NCBI RefSeq assembly: GCF_000364605.1
Contig: NZ_KB822575.1
Span: 606,237 to 670,236, forward strand
Direction: 5' to 3'
DNA from: Nocardioides sp. Iso805N
Lineage (GTDB): Bacteria > Actinomycetota > Actinomycetes > Propionibacteriales > Nocardioidaceae
DNA length: 64,000 bases
Part shown: positions 17,134 to 24,899 of the stretch, piece by piece
Layout of the letters: every line of letters starts with the position of its first letter
Numbering within the stretch: the stretch's first letter is position 1
Translations under genes and position numbers: made by a program
The notes under the pieces: generated by a model
What the model saw: the letters and a program-made list of their open reading frames with translations, nothing else
The model's database searches: none
Told to the model about the DNA's origin: nothing

Positions 17134-18252
17134 ATGACACGCTGGAGGCGGCGCCACGGCCACCTCGGCACCGAGGCGGACAGGGCGACATTCCGGACGC
17201 TGCACACCGCCTCGCTGATGACCAGCGCCCTACGTGAGGGCCTGACCCTCACCTCAGCGGCAGACTCCGTCAAGCACCTACGCTCCCTCGTCGCCGCGCC
17301 CGCGGTCGCGCTGACGGACACCGAGGCGCTGCTGGCGTGGGACGGCGGGGCGGTGCAGCACGAGCAGCACGCCGCCCAGCTCGCCCGCGACGGCATCGCG
17401 GACGGGTCGACGACGGTGCGCGACCACCGGGAGTTCCGGTGCGGCAACCCGGCCTGCGACATCCGGCACGCTGTGGTCTCGCCGCTGACGGTGGAGGACC
17501 GGGTCGTCGGCACGCTGCAGGTCTTCACCGCGCGCACCTCCGCGATCCTGGTCCGAGCCACCGACGAGCTCGCGCACTGGGTCAGCGGGCAGCTCGAGCT
17601 CGGCCAGCTCGACGTCTCCCGGTCACGCCTGATGGAGGCCGAGGTCCGGGCGCTGCGGGCACAGATCAGCCCGCACTTCGTCTACAACAGCCTGACCGCG
17701 ATCGCGAGCTTCGTCCGGACCGATCCCGACCGCGCCCGCGAGCTGCTGCTCGACTTCGCCGACTTCACCCGCTACTCCTTCCGCCGGCTCGGCGACTACA
17801 CCACGCTCGCTGAGGAGCTGCAGTCGATCGAGCGCTACCTCGTCCTGGAGCAGGCCCGGTTCGGCGATCGGCTCGGCGTGACCCTCCGTGTCGCCCCCGA
17901 GGTGCTCCCCGTGACCATCCCGGTGCTGAGCCTGCAGCCGCTGGTGGAGAACGCCGTACGTCACGGGTTAGCGCCGCGACCCGACGGCGGCACCGTGCAG
18001 ATCGTGGCCCGCGACCTGGACCGGGAGGCGGTGATCACCATCGAGGACGACGGCGTCGGTGGCGATCCCGAGCGGATCCGGCGCGTCCTGGCCGGGGACG
18101 CCAGCCTCGACTCGGTCGGGCTCTTCAACGTCGACGAGCGGCTGCGATCGACCTTCGGCGACGACTACGGCCTCGTCGTGGAGACCGCCCCGGGGGCCGG
18201 CACGAAGGTGACGGTGCGGGTCCCCAAGTACGCCCACGGAGTCCGCCCATGA
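17134..18252 (+). CDS. LytS-type sensor histidine kinase
   Basis: 372 aa, no membrane segment. A GAF-like N-terminal domain (about 15-150) contains a C-x4-C motif (REFRCGNPACDIRHAVV). A His_kinase domain follows with the phospho-acceptor H181 in ISPHFVYNSLTAIASF, then HATPase_c with N-box LQPLVENAVRHGL and G-box EDDGVGG. It probably phosphorylates the LytTR regulator whose start overlaps its stop. The context (ActP, SatP, Acs) suggests it senses acetate, pyruvate or a related signal in the cytoplasm. No clear Shine-Dalgarno precedes the ATG, so it may be leaderless. Confidence 0.9.
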   Translation: MTRWRRRHGHLGTEADRATFRTLHTASLMTSALREGLTLTSAADSVKHLRSLVAAPAVALTDTEALLAWDGGAVQHEQHAAQLARDGIADGSTTVRDHREFRCGNPACDIRHAVVSPLTVEDRVVGTLQVFTARTSAILVRATDELAHWVSGQLELGQLDVSRSRLMEAEVRALRAQISPHFVYNSLTAIASFVRTDPDRARELLLDFADFTRYSFRRLGDYTTLAEELQSIERYLVLEQARFGDRLGVTLRVAPEVLPVTIPVLSLQPLVENAVRHGLAPRPDGGTVQIVARDLDREAVITIEDDGVGGDPERIRRVLAGDASLDSVGLFNVDERLRSTFGDDYGLVVETAPGAGTKVTVRVPKYAHGVRP

Positions 18253-18965
18253 GCCTGCGCGTCCTGATCGTCGACGACGAGCGCCCCGTCCGCGACGAGC
18301 TCACCTACCTGCTCGAGCGCGACGACCGGATCGCGTCGGTGACCGCCGCCGACTCCGGCACCGAGGCGCTCCGGCTGCTGCGCGAGCATGACGTCGACGC
18401 GGTCTTCCTCGACATCGCCATGCCCGGACTCTCCGGCCTCGACCTGGCCGCGGTGCTCGCCCGCTTCCGCACCCCGCCGCGGATCGTCTTCGTGACCGCG
18501 CACGCCGAGCACGCGGTCGACGCCTTCGACCTGCACGCCGTGGACTACCTGCTCAAGCCGGTGCGCGAGGAGCGCCTGCGCGAGGCGGTACGCCGGATCA
18601 CCGACGTCGGGGGGACCGCGCCCCAGGACGACACGATCGCGGTCGAGCTCGGCGGCGTCACCCGGCTGGTGGCCCGCTCGACGGTCGTCTACGTGGAGGC
18701 CCAGGGCGACTACAGCCGGCTGCACACCGCCAGCGGCAGCCACCTCGTGCGCCTGCCGATCTCCAGTCTGGAGGAGCGCTGGCGCGACACCGGATTCATC
18801 CGGATCCACCGCTCGCTGCTGGTCTCGCTGCGCCACGTCGACGAGATCCGCGAGGACGACGGCCACGTCGCCGTCATCGTCGACGGCCGCGAGCTGCAGG
18901 TCAGCCGGCGACACACGCCGGCACTGCGCGAGCAGCTGCGGCGTACCCGTCGAGGTGACGCGTGA
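18249..18965 (+). CDS. LytTR response regulator
   Basis: 238 aa. Receiver domain 1-120 with DDE near residue 10, phospho-acceptor D55 in VFLDIAMPG and lysine in LLKPV; LytTR DNA-binding domain about 130-238 with YVEAQGDYSRLHTASGSHLVR and FIRIHRSLLVSLRHVDEI. The ATG overlaps the kinase stop by 4 bp. It probably activates the downstream transporter genes, as in other LytS/LytTR systems controlling pyruvate or acetate uptake. Its binding site is not identified. Confidence 0.92.
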   Translation: MSLRVLIVDDERPVRDELTYLLERDDRIASVTAADSGTEALRLLREHDVDAVFLDIAMPGLSGLDLAAVLARFRTPPRIVFVTAHAEHAVDAFDLHAVDYLLKPVREERLREAVRRITDVGGTAPQDDTIAVELGGVTRLVARSTVVYVEAQGDYSRLHTASGSHLVRLPISSLEERWRDTGFIRIHRSLLVSLRHVDEIREDDGHVAVIVDGRELQVSRRHTPALREQLRRTRRGDA

Positions 18966-19333
18966 GCAACACCAACCCGGCTCCTCGGGTTCGCGTGACC
19001 GCACCGGCCGCCGGCCGGCCGCGGCGAACCACCGTGGCCCGTGAGATCGATGCGCAGAGCCCGGTCGGCGAGGTCTACATGCGCTCGCTGGTGCGCAGCC
19101 AGCTACGGCTCGCCCTCGGGCTGCTGTTCGTGCTCGTGCTGACGGTGGGCGCTCTGCCCCTGCTCTTCGTGTTCGTGCCGTGGCTGCAGCACGGCCGGGT
19201 CCTCGGCGTACCCCTGGCGTGGCTGCTGCTCGGCGGCGGCTGCTACCCGGTGATCATCGCCCTGGCGGTCGTCTACGTACGCCGCGCCGAACGCAACGAG
19301 CGCGCGTTCCAGGACCTGGTCGGGCCCCGGTGA
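18962..19333 (+). CDS. DUF485-like small membrane protein
   Basis: 123 aa. A charged N-terminus of about 40 residues precedes two membrane helices (LALGLLFVLVLTVGALPLLFV and LAWLLLGGGCYPVIIALAVV) and a basic C-terminal YVRRAERNERAF, which resembles the DUF485 family. Such proteins are commonly encoded just before ActP-type symporters and are presumed accessory subunits. GTG start overlaps the regulator stop (GTGA); actP follows 7 bp downstream. Confidence 0.75.
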   Translation: MSNTNPAPRVRVTAPAAGRPRRTTVAREIDAQSPVGEVYMRSLVRSQLRLALGLLFVLVLTVGALPLLFVFVPWLQHGRVLGVPLAWLLLGGGCYPVIIALAVVYVRRAERNERAFQDLVGPR

Positions 19334-19340
19334 CCACCCG

Positions 19341-20852
19341 GTGAGCGCGAACGCCATCGCCGCCCTGGCGGCGCTGCTGGTCTCGGCGCTGACGCTCGCC
19401 GTCGGCGCGTTCGGTCTGCGGCTGGCTCGCACCACCAGCGACTTCTACGTCGCCTCGCGCGCCGTCGGGCCGGCGACCAACGCCGCCGCGATCAGCGGGG
19501 AGTACCTCTCCGCCGCGTCGTTCCTCGGGGTCGCCGGGCTGGTGATGGCGAGGGGCGTCGACATGCTCTGGTACCCGGTCGGCTGGACCGCCGGGTATCT
19601 CGTGCTGCTGCTCTTCGTGGCCGCTCCGCTGCGCCGCTCGCGTGCCTACACGCTGCCGGACTTCGCGGAGTTCCGGCTGGAGTCGCAGCGCGCCCGCACC
19701 CTGGCCAGCGCACTCGGCGTACTGATCGCGGTGCTCTACCTGATCCCGCAGTTCCAGGGCGCCGGACTGACGGTGCACGCGCTGACCGGTGCGCCGGCCT
19801 GGATCGGGTCGACCGCCGTCGCGGTGGTCGTGCTGGCCAGCGTGGTCGGCGGCGGGATGCGCAGCATCACCTTGGTGCAGGCGGTCCAGTACTGGCTCAA
19901 GCTGGCCGCGCTCCTCGTCCCGCTGGCGTTCCTGCTCACCACCCGCCACGGCGGAGCGCCCGGGGCCGCGGCCCGCTTGCACAGCACCGACTGGCTGGAG
20001 CCGATGCGTGGCCCGCACAGCCTCTACCTGACCTACTCGCTGATCGTGGCGACCTTCCTCGGCACGATGGGGCTGCCGCACGTGGTGGTCCGCTTCTACA
20101 CCAACCGGGACGGCTTCGCGGCCCGCCGCACCACCGTCACGGTGCTGGGCCTACTGAGCGTCTTCTACCTGCTGCCGCCCGTGTACGGCGTGCTCGGGAG
20201 GCACTACCTACCCAGCCTCAGTGCGACCGACGCGACCGACACCGCGGTCCTCGACCTACCGGGCAGCGTCTTCGGCGGGACCACCGCCGACCTGCTCACC
20301 GCGGTGCTCGCGGCCGGCGCGTTCGCGGCGTTCCTCTCCACCTCCTCGGGGCTGGTCCTCTCCATCGCGGGCGTGCTCGGGCAGGACGTCCTGGGCCACC
20401 GGTTCGGCGGGGTCGCCGCCTTCCGGATCGCCGCCACCATCGGGGCGCTGACCACACTCGCGCTGACCTTGCTCTCCCCCGGCCTGGCGGTGGCGCACGC
20501 GGTCGAGCTCGCCTTCGCCGTGGCCGCCTCGACGTTCGCGCCGATGCTGCTGCTCGGCATCTGGTGGCCGCGCCTCACCGCGGCCGGCGCCATCTCGGGG
20601 ATGGCCGTCGGCGGAGCGCTCTCCACCGCCGCCGTGGCGATCGGGTTGAGCGGGCGCAGCTACGGCGGGCTGGGCGGCGCCATACTCTCTCAACCGGCGC
20701 TGGTCACCGTGCCGCTCGCCTTCGCCACCATGGTCTGCGTCTCGCTGGCCACCGCGCGACCGTTGCACGTGGCCCGGACGATGGTGCGGCTGCACACGCC
20801 GGAAGCCGTGATGGTGGACCGCGGCGGATTCCGGGCGCGCGGCGCCGACTGA
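19341..20852 (+). CDS. actP: Sodium:solute symporter, acetate/monocarboxylate type
   Basis: 503 aa with about 13 hydrophobic segments. SSS-family features include TTSDFYVASRAVGPATNAAA, ISGEYLSAASFLGVAG and GTMGLPHVVVRFYTNRDG, matching ActP/MctC permeases that import acetate, pyruvate or propionate with sodium or protons. It follows the DUF485-like gene and its two-component system in one operon. Acs and SatP nearby favour acetate as substrate, but the exact substrate is inference. Confidence 0.88.
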   Translation: MSANAIAALAALLVSALTLAVGAFGLRLARTTSDFYVASRAVGPATNAAAISGEYLSAASFLGVAGLVMARGVDMLWYPVGWTAGYLVLLLFVAAPLRRSRAYTLPDFAEFRLESQRARTLASALGVLIAVLYLIPQFQGAGLTVHALTGAPAWIGSTAVAVVVLASVVGGGMRSITLVQAVQYWLKLAALLVPLAFLLTTRHGGAPGAAARLHSTDWLEPMRGPHSLYLTYSLIVATFLGTMGLPHVVVRFYTNRDGFAARRTTVTVLGLLSVFYLLPPVYGVLGRHYLPSLSATDATDTAVLDLPGSVFGGTTADLLTAVLAAGAFAAFLSTSSGLVLSIAGVLGQDVLGHRFGGVAAFRIAATIGALTTLALTLLSPGLAVAHAVELAFAVAASTFAPMLLLGIWWPRLTAAGAISGMAVGGALSTAAVAIGLSGRSYGGLGGAILSQPALVTVPLAFATMVCVSLATARPLHVARTMVRLHTPEAVMVDRGGFRARGAD

Positions 20853-20889
20853 GCCGCCGCTCGTCGCAACGAAGACACCGCTCGTCCCG

Positions 20890-20905
20890 TGTGACGCAGC
20901 GCACA
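20890..20905. promoter_or_regulatory. Crp/GlxR-type site upstream of satP
   Basis: TGTGACGCAGCGCACA matches TGTGA-N6-TCACA at 9 of 10 conserved positions, about 130 bp before the satP start. GlxR/Crp control of acetate genes is known in other actinobacteria; here it is inferred from the motif. Confidence 0.55.
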
Positions 20906-21031
20906 CCGCAGGCTCGGCACCGTCCGGCGATGCCGGCACCCGCACCTGTAGTCGCGGCCGCCACGACCTCATAGCGTCGTGATGCCCGGGCATCCGGGAT
21001 GGTCCAGTCCTGCATCTCGAAGGAGCACGAC

Positions 21032-21658
21032 ATGTCCAGCAACTTCAGCACCGAGCACCCGGCGGAGGCGCCCGTCTCGCGGCCCCTCCCGGGCGCTCAC
21101 ATCGCAGATCCCGCTCCGCTCGGGCTGGCTGCGTTCGCCCTCACGACCTTCGTCCTCAGCTGCGTCAACGCCAACATCGTTCCGCAGGCCCTCGTCGGCG
21201 GCGCACTCGGTCTCGCGCTCGCCTACGGCGGCATCTGCCAGTTCACCGCCGGGGTCTGGGAGTTCGCGAAGGGCAACACCTTCGGCGCCACCGCGTTCTG
21301 TTCCTACGGTGGCTTCTGGGTCTCCTTCTGGTGGCTGGCCGAGAAGGACCTGGCCAAGCTCGGCCCCGACGGCTACAAGGTCGTCGGCGTCTTCCTCCTC
21401 GGCTGGGCGATCTTCACGGCCTACATGACAGTCGCCGCGACCCGGGTCTCCGGTGCGGTGCTCGGTGTATTCGCGCTGCTGACCGTGACCTTCGCGGTCT
21501 TGGCGATCGGTTGGTTCGACAAGGAGTCGTCGAGCTGGATCAAGGTCGGCGGTTACCTCGGCATCGTGACAGCGGCCGTCGCCTGGTACACCTCCTTCGC
21601 CGGTGTCACCGCCTTCACCTTCAAGCGCCAGGTCCTTCCGGTGGGACCGCGCGCCTGA
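21032..21658 (+). CDS. satP: Acetate uptake transporter, SatP/YaaH family
   Basis: 208 aa. The GPR1/FUN34/YaaH signature region is present: ADPAPLGLAAFALTTFVLSC, then six hydrophobic helices, including YGGICQFTAGVWEFAKGNTFGATAFCSYGGFWVS. These proteins form hexameric acetate/succinate channels. The ATG at 21032 has an AAGGAG site at 6-nt spacing. It lies between actP and acs with a Crp-like site upstream, giving a second uptake route for acetate. Confidence 0.93.
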   Translation: MSSNFSTEHPAEAPVSRPLPGAHIADPAPLGLAAFALTTFVLSCVNANIVPQALVGGALGLALAYGGICQFTAGVWEFAKGNTFGATAFCSYGGFWVSFWWLAEKDLAKLGPDGYKVVGVFLLGWAIFTAYMTVAATRVSGAVLGVFALLTVTFAVLAIGWFDKESSSWIKVGGYLGIVTAAVAWYTSFAGVTAFTFKRQVLPVGPRA

Positions 21659-21706
21659 GCCGGCACCCGCACACCGCGACCCGCCTCTTCGTCCACCGCC
21701 GGTCCG

Positions 21707-21746
21707 CCTACGCCACCTTGGATCTTCGGGCCTAATGTGGCGTAGG
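21707..21746. promoter_or_regulatory. Inverted repeat between satP and acs
   Basis: Perfect 10-bp arms CCTACGCCAC and GTGGCGTAGG enclose 20 nt. The right arm also forms a smaller dyad GTGGC-GTAG-GCCAC that reaches 21750. It could terminate satP transcription or be an operator for acs, whose GTG start is at 21781. A GTGATCAC palindrome lies directly before the start codon. Confidence 0.5.
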
Positions 21747-21780
21747 CCACCTCTACCGACCCGCACCGGGAAGTGATCAC

Positions 21781-23775
21781 GTGAGTACTGCTTCATCAGA
21801 CGCTGGGAACCTGTCCAACCTGCTCCACGAGAACCGGCGCTTCGATCCGCCGGCCGAGCTCGCCGCGAGCGCGAACGTCAAGGCGGAGGCGTACGACGAG
21901 GCCAGCGCTGACCGCGACGCGTTCTGGGCCAAGGCCGCCGACCGGCTGACCTGGGCGCAGAAGTGGGACCGGGTGCTGGACTGGGACAACGCGCCGTTCG
22001 CGAAGTGGTTCGTCGGCGGCCGGCTCAATGCCGCCTACAACTGCGTCGACCGGCACGTCGAAGCCGGCAACGGCGAGCGGGTCGCGATCGACTGGGTCGG
22101 CGAGCCGGTGGGCGATGAGCGCACCATCACCTACGCCCAGCTCAAGGACGAGGTCTCCCAGGCAGCCAACGCGCTGACGGCCCTCGGCGTCGAGACCGGC
22201 GACCGGGTGGCGATCTACATGCCGATGATCCCCGAGGCGATCGTCACCATGCTGGCCTGCGCCAGGCTCGGCGCCCCGCACACGGTGGTCTTCGGCGGCT
22301 TCTCGGCCGAGGCACTCGCCAGCCGGATCGAGGACTGCCAGGCAAAGGTCGTGGTCACCGCCGACGGCGGCTACCGTCGCGGCGCTGCGTCCGCGCTCAA
22401 GCCTGCGGTCGACGAGGCCCGCGAGATCGCGGCCCGCGCCGGGCACGAGGTCGCCAAGGTGCTCGTGGTCCGGCGTACGGGGCAGGAGGTCGCGTGGGAC
22501 GGACCCGAGACCGGCGGCCCCGACGTGTGGTGGCACGAGACCGTCGCAACCGCCTCGACCGATCACACCCCGGAGGCGTTCGACGCCGAGCACCCGCTCT
22601 ACGTCATGTACACCTCCGGCACCACCGGCAAGCCCAAGGGCATCCTGCACACCACCGGTGGCTACCTGACGCAGGCGGCGTTCACGCACTGGGAGGTCTT
22701 CGACCTGAAGCCCGAGACCGACGTCTACTGGTGCACCGCCGACATCGGCTGGGTCACCGGCCACTCCTACATCGTCTACGGGCCGCTCGCGAACGGTGCG
22801 ACCCAGGTCCTCTACGAGGGCACTCCCGACTTCCCCGAGCGCGGCCGCTGGTGGCAGATCATCGAGGAGAAGAAGGTGACGCTCTTCTACACCGCCCCGA
22901 CCGCGATCCGCTCGTTCATGAAGCAGGGTCACGACATCCCCGACCAGCACGACATGTCGAGCCTGCGGATCCTCGGCTCGGTCGGTGAGCCGATCAACCC
23001 CGAGGCCTACGTCTGGTACCGCCACGTCATCGGCGGCGACCGCACGCCGGTCGTGGACACCTGGTGGCAGACCGAGACCGGCGCCATGATGATCAGCCCG
23101 CTGCCAGGGGTCACGCACGGAAAGCCCGGCTCGGCGATGACGGCACTGCCGGGCGTGGGCGCCGACGTCGTCGACGACGAAGGTCACCCCGTGGCCAACG
23201 GCTCAGGCGGCTACCTTGTGCTCACCGAGCCGTGGCCTTCGATGCTGCGCACGATCTGGGGCGACGACCAGCGCTACGTCGACACCTACTGGGCGCGCTT
23301 CAAGGACCAGGGCTACTACTTCGCCGGTGACGGCGCCAAGAAGGACGAGGACGGCGACCTGTGGGTGCTGGGCCGCGTCGACGACGTCATGAACGTGTCC
23401 GGCCACCGCCTCTCCACCACCGAGATCGAGTCGGCCCTGGTCTCGCACCCCTACGTCGCCGAGGCGGCCGTCGTGGGCGCCACCGACGAGGACACCGGCC
23501 AGGCGGTCGTCGCCTACGTCATCCTGCGCGAGGGTGCACCCGAGAACTGCGAGAAGGAGCTCTCCGACCACGTCCGCAAGGAGATCGGCCCGATCGCCAA
23601 GCCCAAGCGGATCATGGTGGTGCCCGAGCTGCCCAAGACCCGGTCGGGCAAGATCATGCGGCGCCTGCTGCGCGACCTCGCCGAGGGCCGCGGCGTCGGG
23701 GACACCACCACGCTGGCCGACTCCTCGATCATGGAGCTGATCGCGGCGGGACAGGCCCAGGCCACCGACGACTGA
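21781..23775 (+). CDS. acs: Acetyl-CoA synthetase
   Basis: 664 aa, the usual length for AMP-forming acetate-CoA ligase. The N-terminal ACAS_N region precedes the adenylation motif YTSGTTGKPKGILHTTGG, the acetate-pocket region DIGWVTGHSYIVYGPL, WWQTETGAMMISPLPG, and the C-terminal lysine motif TRSGKIMRRLLR, where lysine acetylation normally switches the enzyme off. Reaction: acetate + ATP + CoA to acetyl-CoA + AMP + PPi. It completes the acetate module started by the kinase at 17134. A 22-bp-period array begins right after its stop codon. Confidence 0.97.
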   Translation: MSTASSDAGNLSNLLHENRRFDPPAELAASANVKAEAYDEASADRDAFWAKAADRLTWAQKWDRVLDWDNAPFAKWFVGGRLNAAYNCVDRHVEAGNGERVAIDWVGEPVGDERTITYAQLKDEVSQAANALTALGVETGDRVAIYMPMIPEAIVTMLACARLGAPHTVVFGGFSAEALASRIEDCQAKVVVTADGGYRRGAASALKPAVDEAREIAARAGHEVAKVLVVRRTGQEVAWDGPETGGPDVWWHETVATASTDHTPEAFDAEHPLYVMYTSGTTGKPKGILHTTGGYLTQAAFTHWEVFDLKPETDVYWCTADIGWVTGHSYIVYGPLANGATQVLYEGTPDFPERGRWWQIIEEKKVTLFYTAPTAIRSFMKQGHDIPDQHDMSSLRILGSVGEPINPEAYVWYRHVIGGDRTPVVDTWWQTETGAMMISPLPGVTHGKPGSAMTALPGVGADVVDDEGHPVANGSGGYLVLTEPWPSMLRTIWGDDQRYVDTYWARFKDQGYYFAGDGAKKDEDGDLWVLGRVDDVMNVSGHRLSTTEIESALVSHPYVAEAAVVGATDEDTGQAVVAYVILREGAPENCEKELSDHVRKEIGPIAKPKRIMVVPELPKTRSGKIMRRLLRDLAEGRGVGDTTTLADSSIMELIAAGQAQATDD

Positions 23776-23776
23776 C

Positions 23777-23842
23777 ACGTCGAGAGGTCACCTTCCGCAC
23801 CTCGAGAGGTCACCTTCCGCACGTCGAGTGTCCACCTCGCAG
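23777..23842. repeat. 22-bp-period array, copy B (three units)
   Basis: Three contiguous 22-bp units. The first two are nearly identical and contain TCGAGAGGTCACCTTCCGCA; the third is diverged. The array starts 2 bp after the acs stop codon and ends about 45 bp before the convergent agmatine deiminase stop. Confidence 0.8.
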
Positions 23843-23886
23843 GTGGTCGCCCGGTACGCCGCCGACCACCCGCGAGGTGCTCGCCC

Positions 23887-24885
23887 TCAGCGCGGCGAGG
23901 GCTGCTGCTGGGTGATGCAGTGGATCCCGCCGCCACGGTCGAACAGCGGACGGGCATCGACCGTGACGACGTCGCGGCCCGGGTAGGCCTCCCGGAGCAC
24001 GGCGAGGGCGTCGGCGTCCCGGGCGTCGTCGAACGAGCAGGCGATGACGCCGCCGTTGACCACCAGGTGGTTGACGTAGGACCAGTCCACCCAGCCCTCG
24101 GCATCGCGCAGCGTGCTCGGGGCGGGCAGCTCCACCACCTCGAAGCGCTCGGCCAGGAGTGCGTGCAGCGACCGGCTCACCTCGTGGTCGGGGTGGGCGG
24201 GGTCCTGCTGGGCGTGGAGCAGGACGCGGCCCGGTGCGGTGAACGTCGCGACGATGTCGACATGGCCGCGGGTGCCGTACCGCTCGTAGTCGCGGGTCAG
24301 CCCGCGCGGGAGCCAGAAGACCTCGCTCGCGCCGATGGTCCGGGTGAGCTCGGCCTCGACCTGCTCCTTGGTCCAGTCCTCGTTGCGGCCCTGACCGAGC
24401 TGCACGGTCTCGGTGACGAGCACGACGCCGGTGCCGTCGACGTGGATCGCGCCACCCTCGTTGACCATCGTCGAGCCGATCCGCGGCACGGCCGCCGCCT
24501 CGCAGACCCGGGCGCCGATCAGCTCGTCGCGGTCCCAGGTCGCCCAGTCGCACTGGCCCCAGCCGTTGAAGACCCAGTCCACCCCTGCCACCGAGCCGTC
24601 GGCCTGGTGCACGAACGTCGGGCCGATGTCGCGCATCCAGGCGTCGTTGAGCGGCGCCTCAAGGATCTCGATCTCCGGCGCGAGCAGCCTTCGGGCGGCG
24701 GCGGCCTCACCGGGGTCGACCACGACCGAGACCGGCTCGAACGCGGCGGCCGCGTTGGCGACGGCCGCCCACGTCGACCGTGCCTCCTCGGCATCCTCGG
24801 CGGTCTCGCCGAGCGAGTAGCCGGGGGCCGGGAAGGCCATCCAGATCCGGTCCTGAGGCGCCCATTCGGGAGGCATGATGCTCAT
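23887..24885 (-). CDS. aguA: Agmatine deiminase
   Basis: 332 aa, PPAD family. The N-terminal motif MPPEWAPQDRIWMAFP is followed by NDAWMRDIGPTFV, FNGWGQ, the catalytic HVDIVATF region and the nucleophile C323 in GGGIHCITQQQP. It converts agmatine to N-carbamoylputrescine plus ammonia. Start at 24883-24885 with AGGAGG at 8-nt spacing. It is head-to-head with the amidase, whose ATG is only 14 bp away. Confidence 0.94.
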   Translation of the reverse strand: MSIMPPEWAPQDRIWMAFPAPGYSLGETAEDAEEARSTWAAVANAAAAFEPVSVVVDPGEAAAARRLLAPEIEILEAPLNDAWMRDIGPTFVHQADGSVAGVDWVFNGWGQCDWATWDRDELIGARVCEAAAVPRIGSTMVNEGGAIHVDGTGVVLVTETVQLGQGRNEDWTKEQVEAELTRTIGASEVFWLPRGLTRDYERYGTRGHVDIVATFTAPGRVLLHAQQDPAHPDHEVSRSLHALLAERFEVVELPAPSTLRDAEGWVDWSYVNHLVVNGGVIACSFDDARDADALAVLREAYPGRDVVTVDARPLFDRGGGIHCITQQQPSPR

Positions 24886-24899
24886 GGCACCATCCTCCT

